Below are positions 44,412 to 53,013 of a DNA stretch of 64,000 bases, one piece after another (position 1 is the stretch's first letter; every line of letters begins with the position of its first letter). The translations under genes were made by a program, and so were the position numbers. The notes beneath the pieces are model-generated. The model was not told the origin of the DNA, did no database searches, and saw only the letters and a list, made by a program, of their open reading frames with translations. This DNA is from Niallia nealsonii (GTDB lineage Bacteria > Bacillota > Bacilli > Bacillales > Cytobacillaceae), in NCBI RefSeq assembly GCF_002835805.1, contig NZ_PISE01000027.1:45175-109174 (forward strand), in the 5' to 3' direction.

Positions 44412-44839
44412 TATTGTATTCTCCTTTAAAATATATTACAGGTAAATTTATTTCAGGTGAAAAATCGTTTATGAAATCTTCAATTTATCTGTATTTATAG
44501 TATGGAGGTTTATCAGCTTTTCATTAGTGGTAAAGATTTCGAATTAGGGAGATATTAGGATAATAACAATAATGCTTTATCCTGTAGCAATGGGCTTTTA
44601 ACTTGAACTTCATCAAGATTAGGAAATCGCATACGGATTTTAGGTGGATATAAACTTACCTGTATAAGCAAGCCCCGTTGGGTAAACGAACAATTAATGA
44701 GAATTGGGAAAGCTTCGGCTGATTGAAGTTTTCTTTTATGGACATGAAAAAATACAGCTATCCCGAAAAGAAAAAATGCTTTGAAATTTCAACAAATGCT
44801 TATATGATAGAATAGTAAAAATGGAAAGGATTTGTTTAA
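44412..44839. other. Divergent gap SASP / ktrD-like
   Basis: 428 nt. It carries the candidate sigma-G -10 at 44498-44504 and a diverged family A repeat at 44586-44738. No ORF and no recognisable ydaO or other riboswitch before the K+ transporter. Confidence 0.45.
44586..44738 (+). repeat. Diverged family A repeat
   Basis: GCAATGGGCTTTTAACTTGA ... AAGATTAGGAAAT ... AGGTGGATATAAACTTACCT ... CGGCTGATTGAAGTTTTCTT. Similar order of blocks to the 7198 copy, but the hairpin is replaced by unrelated sequence. Confidence 0.5.
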
Positions 44840-46195
44840 ATGTGGAAAACGCTTAAGGATTTGTTAAATAAATTTACACCTGCACAAATTATTACAGGGT
44901 ATTATTTATTAGCGGTCAGCGTTTCAGTTTTATTACTATGTTTACCGGGAGTTCATCAAAAAGGTGTATCTGTTTCATTTGCGGATACAGTCTTTACTGC
45001 GGTAAGTGCAGTTAGTGTAACAGGTTTAACAGTCATTAATATTTCTGAAACATATAGTACATTCGGTATCTTTATTTTAATGTTTATTTTGCAATTTGGC
45101 GGCATCGGAGTGATGACACTAGGCACCTTTTTTTGGATGTTGCTCCGCAAAAAAATTGGTTTAAAGGAAAGACAATTGATTATGCTCGATCATAATCAAT
45201 CGAATTTATCTGGCTTAGTTAATTTAATTAGGGAAATCATTAAATTAATTATCATTATTGAGGCGATTGGTGCTCTTATTTTAGGACTGCAGATGCGCAA
45301 TTACTATCCAACTTGGACAGAAGCATTTTGGCATGGATTATTTGCATCCATTAGTGCAACCACAAATGGAGGGCTAGATTTAACAGGGGCTTCCCTGGCT
45401 CCGTATGCTGATGATTATTTTATTCAACTGGTACATATTATTTTGATTACATTAGGTGCCATTGGTTTTCCTGTATTAATAGAAGTAAAAAAATACTTGT
45501 TTCCTAAAAATAATCTTCAGACATTTAGGTTTTCCTTATTTACGAAATTAACGTCGCTCACCTTTGGGATACTGCTTGTGTTTGGCACAGTGGTTGTTAT
45601 CCTTTTAGAGTGGAATCATTATTTTTCCGGAATGGTTTGGCATAAAATATTTTTTAATGCTTTTTTTCATTCCGCTTCTACAAGAAGTGGCGGATTGTCG
45701 ACGATGGATTTAAATGATTATTCGGTGCCTACTTTATTAATTTTTTGTTTTTTAATGTTTGTTGGAGCTTCTCCAAGTTCTGTAGGTGGTGGAATACGAA
45801 CCACTACATTAGCGTTAAATATTATGTTTATTTACCATTTTGCTAAAGGCAACAGGAACATTAAAATTTTCAAACGAGAAATCCATGAAGATGATGTCAT
45901 TAAATCCCTTGTTGTTACTATTTTAGCAAGTGGTTTATGTATTGTATCCATTATTATTTTATCGATAACAGAAAAGGCTCCGTTAATTAATATCGTTTTT
46001 GAAGTCTGTTCTGCCTTTGGAACAACTGGTTTATCTCTAGGGTTAACTCCTGATTTATCGATAGTTGGGAAAGTTGTTATTATTATTCTTATGTTTATTG
46101 GAAGAATTGGATTAACCTCTTTTATTTTTATTATTGGCGGCAAAGAGAAAAAAGATAATTATCATTATCCGAAAGAAAGAATTATTATAGGCTAA
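44840..46195 (+). CDS. ktrD: Ktr-type potassium uptake channel subunit (KtrD/KtrB-like)
   Basis: 451-aa TrkH/KtrB superfamily membrane protein with four MPM repeats; selectivity filter-like turns are visible as AVSVTGLTV, SATTNGGLDL, STRSGGLSTMD and AFGTTGLSLG. It imports K+ (with Na+) together with a KtrA/KtrC RCK subunit. No ktrA/C gene is adjacent, which matches the ktrD rather than ktrAB arrangement. AAAGGA precedes ATG 44840. Own terminator. Confidence 0.93.
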   Translation: MWKTLKDLLNKFTPAQIITGYYLLAVSVSVLLLCLPGVHQKGVSVSFADTVFTAVSAVSVTGLTVINISETYSTFGIFILMFILQFGGIGVMTLGTFFWMLLRKKIGLKERQLIMLDHNQSNLSGLVNLIREIIKLIIIIEAIGALILGLQMRNYYPTWTEAFWHGLFASISATTNGGLDLTGASLAPYADDYFIQLVHIILITLGAIGFPVLIEVKKYLFPKNNLQTFRFSLFTKLTSLTFGILLVFGTVVVILLEWNHYFSGMVWHKIFFNAFFHSASTRSGGLSTMDLNDYSVPTLLIFCFLMFVGASPSSVGGGIRTTTLALNIMFIYHFAKGNRNIKIFKREIHEDDVIKSLVVTILASGLCIVSIIILSITEKAPLINIVFEVCSAFGTTGLSLGLTPDLSIVGKVVIIILMFIGRIGLTSFIFIIGGKEKKDNYHYPKERIIIG

Positions 46196-46198
46196 AGA

Positions 46199-46225
46199 AG
46201 CAAAGGATCATTCCTTTGCTTTTTT
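46199..46225 (+). terminator. ktrD terminator
   Basis: Stem AGCAAAGGA / TCCTTTGCT, loop TCAT, then TTTTT. Confidence 0.9.
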
Positions 46226-46330
46226 AGCTTCCTAATTCCTTGGTCTTTGCGAATAGCAAAAAATGGCGGGCATAGCTTTTTATTTCAGACAGACACTAAA
46301 CATGTAAAAAACAAAGAGGAGTTGATTAAT

Positions 46331-46489
46331 ATGGTTAAACGTAAAGCAAAGTTTGATGCAGTTGAAAAGTATAGTAAAACTCCTAAAAAAAATGTAGCAG
46401 AAACAGAATTTTCTGCTGAATTTATGCATGGAGAAAATCCCATAAAAGGCGCTAATCGAAATGCTAAACATGGAAGAGAGGGGAAATGA
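46331..46489 (+). CDS. 52-aa basic small protein with EFxxEF motif (possible spore protein)
   Basis: 52 aa, not assignable with certainty. ATG 46331 has GAGGAG 9 nt upstream; the longer frame from 46247 has no SD. A basic N-terminus (MVKRKAKF) is followed by AETEFSAEFMHGEN and a basic tail. The EFxxEF phrase recalls gamma-type SASP (EFGTEF) and YfhD-like proteins. One base separates it from the next small gene. Confidence 0.65.
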   Translation: MVKRKAKFDAVEKYSKTPKKNVAETEFSAEFMHGENPIKGANRNAKHGREGK

Positions 46490-46490
46490 C

Positions 46491-46631
46491 ATGGCAAATA
46501 AAAAAAATAAACAAAAACAAGAAGCAGCAAATGTAGAGTTTGGCATGGAGTTTGGAGATGTAAATGGGAGTAAATTTTATGATGTGCAAGCCAATAAAAA
46601 AATAGAAGCATATAAAGGTTCCAAAAAATAA
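46491..46631 (+). CDS. 46-aa basic small protein with EFGMEF motif (possible spore protein)
   Basis: 46 aa. GAGGGG precedes ATG 46491. Lys/Gln-rich head (MANKKNKQKQ), then NVEFGMEFGDVNG and a KKIEAYKGSKK tail. It shares the EFxxEF phrase with its upstream neighbour and with gamma-type SASP repeats (EFGTEFATET), so both may be relatives. Too short for a firm call. Confidence 0.65.
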   Translation: MANKKNKQKQEAANVEFGMEFGDVNGSKFYDVQANKKIEAYKGSKK

Positions 46632-46649
46632 AACAGGCTCATTAGTCTT

Positions 46650-46703
46650 AAAAATAAAAACAGGTGAAAAAATAATTAGTATTTTTTTGCCTGTTTTATT
46701 TTT
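46650..46703 (+). terminator. Terminator of the small-protein pair
   Basis: Long stem AAAATAAAAACAGG / CCTGTTTTATTTTT with further internal A/T pairing (AAAAATA / TATTTTT). Confidence 0.75.
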
Positions 46704-47090
46704 AAAAAGGAAAGCAAACACTTTTAAGCCAAAATTAACAGATTCCTTAGTTAGAATATAAACAAAAAGGTTTATAAATATTATTAAGTGAAATATAAAT
46801 GTAAGCGAAGCGCGGTATATGATATATTTATAGAGAGGAAGTAAACTGAATTTTCATACAAAACAAATGCTAATATAATGGAAGAACCACTTTTTTAGAA
46901 GCAATATGGATTCAGAGGAAAAATAGTGGGAAACTTCTTTATTTTTACCTTAATAGTTAGTAAAATGGCTCCTGTTTTTAATCGTGCTAGAGAACAAAGA
47001 AATTTAACATGGTTTTTCATCAAGAAGGAAAGGTATTTTCATAACTTTGTAGAATTATGTATTACTATGTTTTTTCAAGGAGGCTTAGCA
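46704..47090. other. Upstream region of the three-PAS kinase
   Basis: 387 nt. A kinase-frame extension from GTG 46926 is open but has no SD and non-PAS composition, so it is treated as leader. No firm sigma-H or sigma-A promoter was identified. Confidence 0.4.
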
Positions 47091-48965
47091 GTGACAGGTG
47101 TATCTTATATAGAAGAATTACAGCAGTTGCAAAGGAAACTAAGTGATCTTGAACAAGAGAATCTATATTTAAGAAATGCTTTAACAGAAGAGAAGCAATT
47201 AGATAAACGAATTAAGGCAGCATTTTTTGCTGCTAAGGATGGTATATTGATTCTTCATCCGTCTGGCGTTATTTTAGACGTAAACGATATGATTTGTACC
47301 GCATTTCGCCTAGACAAAGATAAAATTATCGGTAGAAATATTACTCATTTTCTTCCTCGTGAATATCGAGAAAAAGCAAGAGAATATTTAGTTGAAATAA
47401 ACGAATCGAAAAAACATAGCAGATATTTGTTCCCGCTGAAATATCAGCAAAATGAAGTGTTTTACGAAATTTCAGCAGGCAAGCTTCCAGACGAAGATGC
47501 GTTTGTTGCAATAGTAAGGAATGTGACAAGCTATTTTCTGGAACATCAAAAAAAGCAAAAAGAGAAATTGCTTTATAATGAGTTTTTTACGGAAGCCCTT
47601 GATGGCATTGTATTATGGAAGGAAACAGGAGAGATTATAGCAGCTAATGAGTCTGCATTGCGCATATTTGAAAGTACATACGAAGAATTAATGCAAACTA
47701 AAATTAGTGATTATGTTTACCAAAAAGATGAAAAATATGTTTCGATGATTAAACAGTTGTACAAACATAAATCTAACCGAGAAGAGCTTATGTTCCTTAT
47801 GCCAAATGGCCAAAAAAAATTGTTGGAGTTTACAACAAAGCTGCATTCTGTTGAAGGGATGCATATGAGTATATTTCGGAATACTTCTGAGCGGTATAAA
47901 ATGGAAATGGATCTTCGTGAAAGCAAAACTATGCTAAAGAATGTTTTTGAAGAAGCATTTGATGGAATTATTGTTTGGGATGAAGCATTTCGTATTGTTG
48001 ATATGAATAGAGCAGCTGAACGAATCTTGCTGAGGCCAAAAGAGGAAATGACAGACATGAGTTTACTTGATGTTCTTCCAAATGGAAAGTCGGTGGCAGA
48101 AGATATCAAACCAATGCTTTTAACTTTAAAGGACGGGGAACAAAATCGCGGTTTATATACAGCAGCAATCAATCAGAACGAATGGAGCCAGTTTGAATTC
48201 AAAAATAAATATAATATTTATTCTGGTTTAAGTATTACTACATTAAGAGATATTACAGAAAATGCAGTGCTAGAGGAGCAGCTTAGAAAATCCTCTACTC
48301 TTAATGTGATAGGAGAACTTGCTGCTGGAATCGCTCATGAAATAAGAAATCCGATGACAGCCTTAAAAGGGTTTATTCAACTGTTAGAAAATGAATCCAA
48401 GTCGGATAAGCACAAAATGTACTTTTCTGTTATCAAAACAGAACTAAATAGAATTGAAATGATTATCAATGAATTTTTGCTTTTGGCAAAACCAAAAGAT
48501 GTTCAATACATTAAATGTGATGTAACGAAAATAATGGATGAAACGCTGGAACTGTTACAAGCACAGGCGGTTTTATTTAGTGTCCAAATTGAAAAAAAAT
48601 ATCAGAAGTCTCAGTTAGAAATTTATTGTGATCCAAATCAAATGAAAAAAGTATTTATTAATATTGTAAAAAATGGGATAGAAGTGCTGGAAAATGGTGG
48701 ACAAATACAAGTTGAATTAACTGAAACGGAAGATAGCTGCCATATTATGATACAAGATAATGGAAATGGGATTAGTAAGGAATTAGTTGCAAGATTAGGT
48801 GAACCATTTTTTACAACAAAGGAAAAAGGAACAGGGCTCGGCTTGATGGTTTGCAAGCGAATAATTGAGGATCATAAAGGGAAAATGGAAATAGAGTCAG
48901 AAGAGGGAGTTGGAACTGCATTTCATATTTATATTCCAAAACATAATGGAAGTAATAATAGTTGA
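47091..48965 (+). CDS. Cytoplasmic PAS-domain histidine kinase (KinA/KinE-like)
   Basis: 624-aa soluble sensor kinase, no TM helix. GTG 47091 is chosen because AAGGAGG lies 8 nt before it. A short coiled coil (about 8-35) precedes three PAS domains (about 40-150, 160-270, 285-395; AAFFAAKDGILILHPSG, EALDGIVLWKETG, EAFDGIIVWDEAF). HisKA has AAGIAHEIRNPMTALKGF (His416), and HATPase has NIVKNGIEVL, DNGNGI, GTGLGLMV. Motif wording and architecture match the phosphorelay kinases that feed Spo0F, but B. subtilis has several; which one is not decidable. Confidence 0.88.
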   Translation: MTGVSYIEELQQLQRKLSDLEQENLYLRNALTEEKQLDKRIKAAFFAAKDGILILHPSGVILDVNDMICTAFRLDKDKIIGRNITHFLPREYREKAREYLVEINESKKHSRYLFPLKYQQNEVFYEISAGKLPDEDAFVAIVRNVTSYFLEHQKKQKEKLLYNEFFTEALDGIVLWKETGEIIAANESALRIFESTYEELMQTKISDYVYQKDEKYVSMIKQLYKHKSNREELMFLMPNGQKKLLEFTTKLHSVEGMHMSIFRNTSERYKMEMDLRESKTMLKNVFEEAFDGIIVWDEAFRIVDMNRAAERILLRPKEEMTDMSLLDVLPNGKSVAEDIKPMLLTLKDGEQNRGLYTAAINQNEWSQFEFKNKYNIYSGLSITTLRDITENAVLEEQLRKSSTLNVIGELAAGIAHEIRNPMTALKGFIQLLENESKSDKHKMYFSVIKTELNRIEMIINEFLLLAKPKDVQYIKCDVTKIMDETLELLQAQAVLFSVQIEKKYQKSQLEIYCDPNQMKKVFINIVKNGIEVLENGGQIQVELTETEDSCHIMIQDNGNGISKELVARLGEPFFTTKEKGTGLGLMVCKRIIEDHKGKMEIESEEGVGTAFHIYIPKHNGSNNS

Positions 48966-49146
48966 AATGGATGGATATGTTACTGGTATTGGATTGTATG
49001 GTTCTATTCAATTTTAAGACAATCTATTTTTAGTGTATTTTTTAATAAGAGGAAATAAATTGCCTTTGTGTATAGCTGCTCATAAATAGCTTGACTTATT
49101 TTCTCTCTATAAAAACTTAGTAGCCGCGGGTTTTGTCACTAGATTG

Positions 49147-49175
49147 AATAGACCTTTTTTAAGGTCTATTTTTTA
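49147..49175 (+). terminator. Terminator downstream of the PAS kinase
   Basis: Stem AATAGACCTT / AAGGTCTATT around TTTT, then TTTTT; 180 nt after the kinase stop and just before the next promoter. Confidence 0.75.
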
Positions 49176-49190
49176 TATAAAAATAGCCAG

Positions 49191-49219
49191 TTGATAAAAA
49201 ATACTATTTTTATTACTAT
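49191..49219 (+). promoter_or_regulatory. Promoter of the ArsR-DUF2087 gene
   Basis: TTGATA (49191-49196), 17-nt spacer, TACTAT (49214-49219). Confidence 0.55.
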
Positions 49220-49222
49220 CTA

Positions 49223-49240
49223 ATTAGATATATATCTAAT
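49223..49240. promoter_or_regulatory. Perfect palindromic operator
   Basis: ATTAGATATATATCTAAT, an 18-bp perfect palindrome covering the predicted transcription start and ending 14 nt before the start codon. ArsR-type proteins bind such sites; autoregulation is likely. Confidence 0.65.
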
Positions 49241-49254
49241 ATAGGAGGCTATGT

Positions 49255-49830
49255 ATGCAGTTAGACAGAATAGTCAATTTTCATAAAACAATTGGTGATC
49301 CAACAAGAATAAAAATCATTGCTTTATTAGCAAATAAATCATGGAATGGACAAGCACTTGCAGGGAAATTAGGATTGTCTGCCCCGACGATTACTCATCA
49401 TTTAAAAAAGCTGAGGGAAATTAATGTGGTATATGAAAGAAGAGATAAAAATACAATTTATTTTTATTTAAATAAATCCATAATGAAGCAGCAACTAGAA
49501 GCTTTAAGCAATTTGATGGAAAAAAATCAAGGGCATACAGAAATGGATGTATCTAGCGATGAAGAAATGGCAATTATTCAAATTTTTTTTACTCCAGATG
49601 GAAAATTGAAAAATATTCCGGCTCAAAGGAAAAAGAAATTAGTCGTATTTCGCTATATGATCAAGGGATTAAAGGCAGGGAAAAAATATAAGGAAACAGA
49701 GATTAATGAATATATCATTCAGTTTTTTGATGATTATGCAACAATTAGAAGAGAATTTATTACCAATCATTTTATGTATAGAGAAAAAAATCAATATGAA
49801 CTCAATCCAGAAGAGATGTGGCTAAAGTAA
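49255..49830 (+). CDS. ArsR-family winged-helix regulator with DUF2087 domain
   Basis: 191 aa. The ArsR-type winged helix lies at about 8-85 (GDPTRIKIIALLANKSWNGQALAGKLGLSAPTITHHLKKL in two blocks), and DUF2087 at about 105-185 (FFTPDGKLKNIPAQRKKKLVVFRYMIKGL). There are no ArsR metal-binding Cys pairs, so it probably senses something else. ATAGGAGG precedes ATG 49255. No obvious target gene besides itself. Confidence 0.88.
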   Translation: MQLDRIVNFHKTIGDPTRIKIIALLANKSWNGQALAGKLGLSAPTITHHLKKLREINVVYERRDKNTIYFYLNKSIMKQQLEALSNLMEKNQGHTEMDVSSDEEMAIIQIFFTPDGKLKNIPAQRKKKLVVFRYMIKGLKAGKKYKETEINEYIIQFFDDYATIRREFITNHFMYREKNQYELNPEEMWLK

Positions 49831-49859
49831 CGGTGGTTTTTTATTTGCTCCACCGTTAC
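49827..49859. terminator. Bidirectional hairpin (arsR-like / mtnU)
   Basis: Stem GTAACGGTGG / CCACCGTTAC overlapping the regulator stop codon; T-rich loop and ATTTTC after it. Moderate as a terminator. Confidence 0.65.
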
Positions 49860-49868
49860 ATTTTCAGT

Positions 49869-50657
49869 TTATGAATAAAATTCAGGTTTACGGTCAGCGA
49901 AAATGGGAATCATTTTGCGAACTTCTTTTACTTTTTGCATATCAATGGTACCGCAGATAGTACTTGTGTTTTGAGTGGCCTCCACTAGGATCTCTCCCCA
50001 AGGATCGATAATCATGCTATGGCCTGCAAATATATTATTAGGATCAGATCCTGCCCGGTTGCAGGCAATAACATAGCATTGATTTTCAATGGCACGGGCA
50101 ATTAATAAAGATTTCCAATGAGCTAAACGAGGCAATGGCCATTCGGCTACTACAAAGATTGCTTCTGCCCCTTTAGTGCTATGAGTACGAATCCATTCAG
50201 GAAAGCGAATATCATAGCAAATCATTCCAGCAAAGAGATGATCTTCTAAAGAGAATAATCCTTCTGCAGAACCGCTTTGTAAATATAGATGTTCATCCAT
50301 TAGTTGAAATAGGTGTAATTTATCGTAGGTATGAATTAATTCGCCTTTATTATTTACGATAATCAATGTGTTAAAAACACCATTTTTCTTTTTATTTGCG
50401 ACAGATCCTCCTACTAAATGAACATTGTAGGAAATGGCCATTCTTTTTAAAAAGGCAATTGTATTTTCTGCATCCTTATCGGCGATTTCATCAAGTCGTG
50501 TTAAATCATATCCTGTTGTCCATAATTCAGGAAGGACAATGATATCTATTTTTTCGCCGCTGCAAGTCTCGTTTATTTTTTGTTCTGCTATAAGAAAGTT
50601 TTTTTTCGGCTCCCCAAAAGCAATGTCCATTTGAATGATGCTGATTGTTAAAGGCAT
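49869..50657 (-). CDS. mtnU: Nitrilase-superfamily omega-amidase of methionine salvage (MtnU/YkrU-like)
   Basis: 262-aa carbon-nitrogen hydrolase. Catalytic triad Glu44 (LPELWTTGYD), Lys113 (YDKLHLFQLMDEHLY) and Cys147 (ICYDIRFPEW). These phrases and SLLIARAIENQCYV match B. subtilis MtnU closely. The enzyme is thought to hydrolyse 2-oxo-4-methylthiobutyramide-type amides formed during transamination. Divergent from mtnE, as partners of the pathway. No S-box riboswitch is visible. Confidence 0.9.
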   Translation of the reverse strand: MPLTISIIQMDIAFGEPKKNFLIAEQKINETCSGEKIDIIVLPELWTTGYDLTRLDEIADKDAENTIAFLKRMAISYNVHLVGGSVANKKKNGVFNTLIIVNNKGELIHTYDKLHLFQLMDEHLYLQSGSAEGLFSLEDHLFAGMICYDIRFPEWIRTHSTKGAEAIFVVAEWPLPRLAHWKSLLIARAIENQCYVIACNRAGSDPNNIFAGHSMIIDPWGEILVEATQNTSTICGTIDMQKVKEVRKMIPIFADRKPEFYS

Positions 50658-50897
50658 ATCTATCTTCCTCCTAATTTATATTCCATATGAATAGTTTTCT
50701 GCTCCGTTTATTTTCGAGGGTAAATCTAAAATCATTTTTATCAACGATCTCATTAATACAGTGCCCTTTGAATAACTCTATCGTTCGGAAGTGTATTATT
50801 TTTTCGATTATTATTTACAGACTCATTTATTCGTTATAACATAAAACGAGAGATTATTGAATATTTTCATTAATAAAATTTTATAAATGCTGCTTGC

Positions 50898-50949
50898 AAT
50901 AAAGTGAAAGTATCAATCAGTGGGGGAGTTTAATTCCCACTGATTGATA
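50898..50949 (-). repeat. Family A hairpin copy in inverted orientation
   Basis: AATAAAGTGAAAG (complement of the tail CTTTCACTTTATT) followed by a 14-bp perfect stem TATCAATCAGTGGG / CCCACTGATTGATA. Confidence 0.75.
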
Positions 50950-51122
50950 GAATATAAGGTCATACTGATGTTGCTGCAAGACGTGGATGATATAGTTTAT
51001 GTTCTTTTCTATCCGATTTTTACGGTTAATTTTCTAAAAGGATAAATGAAAACAATTGTCCATTTACTGTGTCTAAACAGGCTTCTTTTAAATTTCAAGT
51101 TATGTTAACACGTACTGTTGAT

Positions 51123-51210
51123 TTTGACATTTTGTTGATTGGAGCGGGTGAGAGACTCCTGCTTAGAAAAGCGAACACCTCTCGCTGCAATCAAACAGGC
51201 AAGTTTAACA
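51123..51210 (+). repeat. Decayed family B copy
   Basis: TTGATTGGAGCGGGTGAGAG and ACTCCTGCTTAG match the full element's GTTGATTGGAGCGGAAGGTG and ACTCCTGTGGGAG. The remainder AAAAGCGAACACCTCTCGCT through CAAACAGGCAAGTTTAACAG matches the complement of the 43951 remnant. Confidence 0.65.
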
Positions 51211-51272
51211 GAGTTGAATTTTAAAGAAGATAGTTAGAACATCGGCTATATTAAATAAAAGTAGGTGGAAAA

Positions 51273-52448
51273 ATGAAAATTTATGAACAATCGAATATTT
51301 TAAAAAGTTTGCCAGAACAGTTTTTTGCTTCCCTGGTGTCAAAAGTATCTAAATATGCAGATAAAGGGTTTGATATAATCAATTTAGGGCAAGGGAATCC
51401 GGATCAGCCTACCCCCCCTCATATTGTGCAAAGTTTGCAAAAAGCAGCAGATAATCCGCTAAATCATAAATATTCTCCTTTTACGGGATACGATTATATA
51501 AAAGAAGCAATCGCAGCATTTTATCAAAAAGAATATGGAGTAAATCTTAATCCTAAAACAGAAGTAGCTGTTCTATTTGGAGGAAAAGCAGGATTAGTGG
51601 AGATACCACAATGTCTGTTAAATCCAGGGGATACAGTATTAGTGCCAGATCCAGGATATCCTGATTATTTATCCGGTGTTGCTATGGCAAGTGCTGTTAT
51701 GGCTAAAATGCCCTTGCTAGAAGAAAATGCTTTTTTGCCAGATTATGAGAAAATACCGGATGATATTTTACAAAAAGCGAAGCTAATGTTTTTAAATTAT
51801 CCTAATAATCCGACAGGCGCTATTGCTACGGAAGATTTCTTTCAAAAAACTGTTCAAATTAGCAAAGATAATGATATCTGCATCGTTCATGATTTTGCTT
51901 ATGGAGCAATTGGATTTGATGGCAGAAAACCAATTAGTTTTCTGCAGACGCCTGGTGCTAAAGAAATAGGAGTTGAGATTTATACGTTATCGAAAACTTT
52001 TAATATGGCAGGCTGGCGTGTTGGTTTTGCTGTCGGCAATCCTAGTGTAGTTTCTGCACTTAATTTGTATCAGGATCATCTATATGTTAGTTTATTTGGG
52101 GCGGTGCAAGAGGCCGCTGCAACTGCATTAACAAGCTCTCTTGCATGTGTCCAAGAACTAAATACATTATATGAAAAGAGAAGAAATGTGTTTGTTGATG
52201 GTTTAAAAGAAATAGGCTGGAATGTAAAAGCACCAGCAGGATCATTTTTTGCTTGGCTAAAAGTTCCTGAAGGTTTTACATCGGAACAGTTTTCTGATTA
52301 TTTGTTAGAGAAAGCCCATATTGCTGTTGCACCAGGAATAGGATTTGGGGAATATGGGGAAGGATATGTGCGTGCAGGTTTATTAACCTCAGAAGAACGT
52401 TTGATAGAGGCAGTAAATAGACTAAAAAAAATGCCGTTATTTACATAA
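51273..52448 (+). CDS. mtnE: Methionine-salvage aminotransferase (MtnE/YkrV-like)
   Basis: 391-aa class I/II PLP aminotransferase converting 4-methylthio-2-oxobutyrate to methionine. PLP Lys241 in YTLSKTFNMAGWRVGFA; NYPNNPTGA at 175-183; HDFAYGA at 206-212. INLGQGNPDQPTPPHIV and FGGKAGLVEIPQCLLNPGD match B. subtilis MtnE nearly word for word. AGGTGG precedes ATG 51273. In B. subtilis mtnU and mtnE lie side by side as well. Confidence 0.92.
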   Translation: MKIYEQSNILKSLPEQFFASLVSKVSKYADKGFDIINLGQGNPDQPTPPHIVQSLQKAADNPLNHKYSPFTGYDYIKEAIAAFYQKEYGVNLNPKTEVAVLFGGKAGLVEIPQCLLNPGDTVLVPDPGYPDYLSGVAMASAVMAKMPLLEENAFLPDYEKIPDDILQKAKLMFLNYPNNPTGAIATEDFFQKTVQISKDNDICIVHDFAYGAIGFDGRKPISFLQTPGAKEIGVEIYTLSKTFNMAGWRVGFAVGNPSVVSALNLYQDHLYVSLFGAVQEAAATALTSSLACVQELNTLYEKRRNVFVDGLKEIGWNVKAPAGSFFAWLKVPEGFTSEQFSDYLLEKAHIAVAPGIGFGEYGEGYVRAGLLTSEERLIEAVNRLKKMPLFT

Positions 52449-52474
52449 TAATCAAGTGGTACATTTTATCATAT

Positions 52475-52520
52475 AAAAAAGAAGAGCAAATTACTATTGT
52501 TTAATTTGCTCTTCTTTTTT
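52475..52520 (+). terminator. mtnE terminator
   Basis: 19-bp near-perfect stem AAAAAAGAAGAGCAAATTA / TAATTTGCTCTTCTTTTTT. Confidence 0.93.
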
Positions 52521-53013
52521 ATTTAAGTTATATAGAAAATCTATTTAAATAATCAATAATTGTTTACTCTACAATAGTTATGAAGAGAACCTAAACTAGA
52601 AGTATGATTACAGAGTTAAATAAAAAATTAGGAATTAATACCTATAAGAAAAAATGGATATATTATCTTTTTGTTATAAATATGATGGGTTTTGTCGAAA
52701 GTCAGATTAATTAACATCAATAGTAGTTCTATATACCTATTTTTTCAAAAAAAATGTCTAATATTGCGAATCTATTTACTTTTATATAATTTCTTGCAAT
52801 AATTCATCAAGTAAGCTAATTTTATGCCGATAAAGTAAAACTCAATAAATGAGATTTTTTTCAGTTTGTGTTCTTTCTATTAGGCTGTACGGACAAGTTT
52901 TCTCCACTTAGGGCTTTTTATATCTAGTAATGGCCTTTTAGATCGAGATTTTGCTGCTTGCTGAATAGAGGATAAAAATTAGTATTTTTTCAATAGACTA
53001 GGAGGAAATGGAA
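52521..53013. other. Long AT-rich leader upstream of the spo0E-like gene
   Basis: 493 nt, no supported ORF. It contains a perfect Spo0A box (listed). The rest is AT-rich without recognisable structure. Confidence 0.45.
52693..52699 (+). promoter_or_regulatory. Spo0A box
   Basis: TGTCGAA in the context TTTTGTCGAAAGT, a perfect 0A box, about 320 nt upstream of a Spo0E-like Spo0A-phosphatase gene. A 7-mer can occur by chance; the context makes it worth noting. Confidence 0.4.

Larger units (their letters stand above)
50658..51272. other. mtnU / mtnE divergent region with two repeats
   Basis: 615 nt, no ORF. Contains an inverted family A hairpin copy (50898-50949) and a decayed family B copy (51123-51210). 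No SAM riboswitch core was found on either strand. Confidence 0.55.

Noticed and set aside
46926..47090. N-terminal 55-residue extension of the PAS kinase from GTG 46926
   Set aside because: No SD, while a strong AAGGAGG sits just before GTG 47091; the extension is not PAS-like.
47717..48172. 151-aa minus-strand ORF inside the PAS kinase
   Set aside because: Antisense of coding sequence, no SD, no recognisable motif.
50658..51272. Possible SAM riboswitch between mtnU and mtnE
   Set aside because: None of the conserved S-box blocks is present on either strand; hairpins here are repeat elements.
52521..53013. Possible prophage or island attachment region
   Set aside because: AT-rich and gene-free, but no direct repeats, integrase or tRNA nearby.
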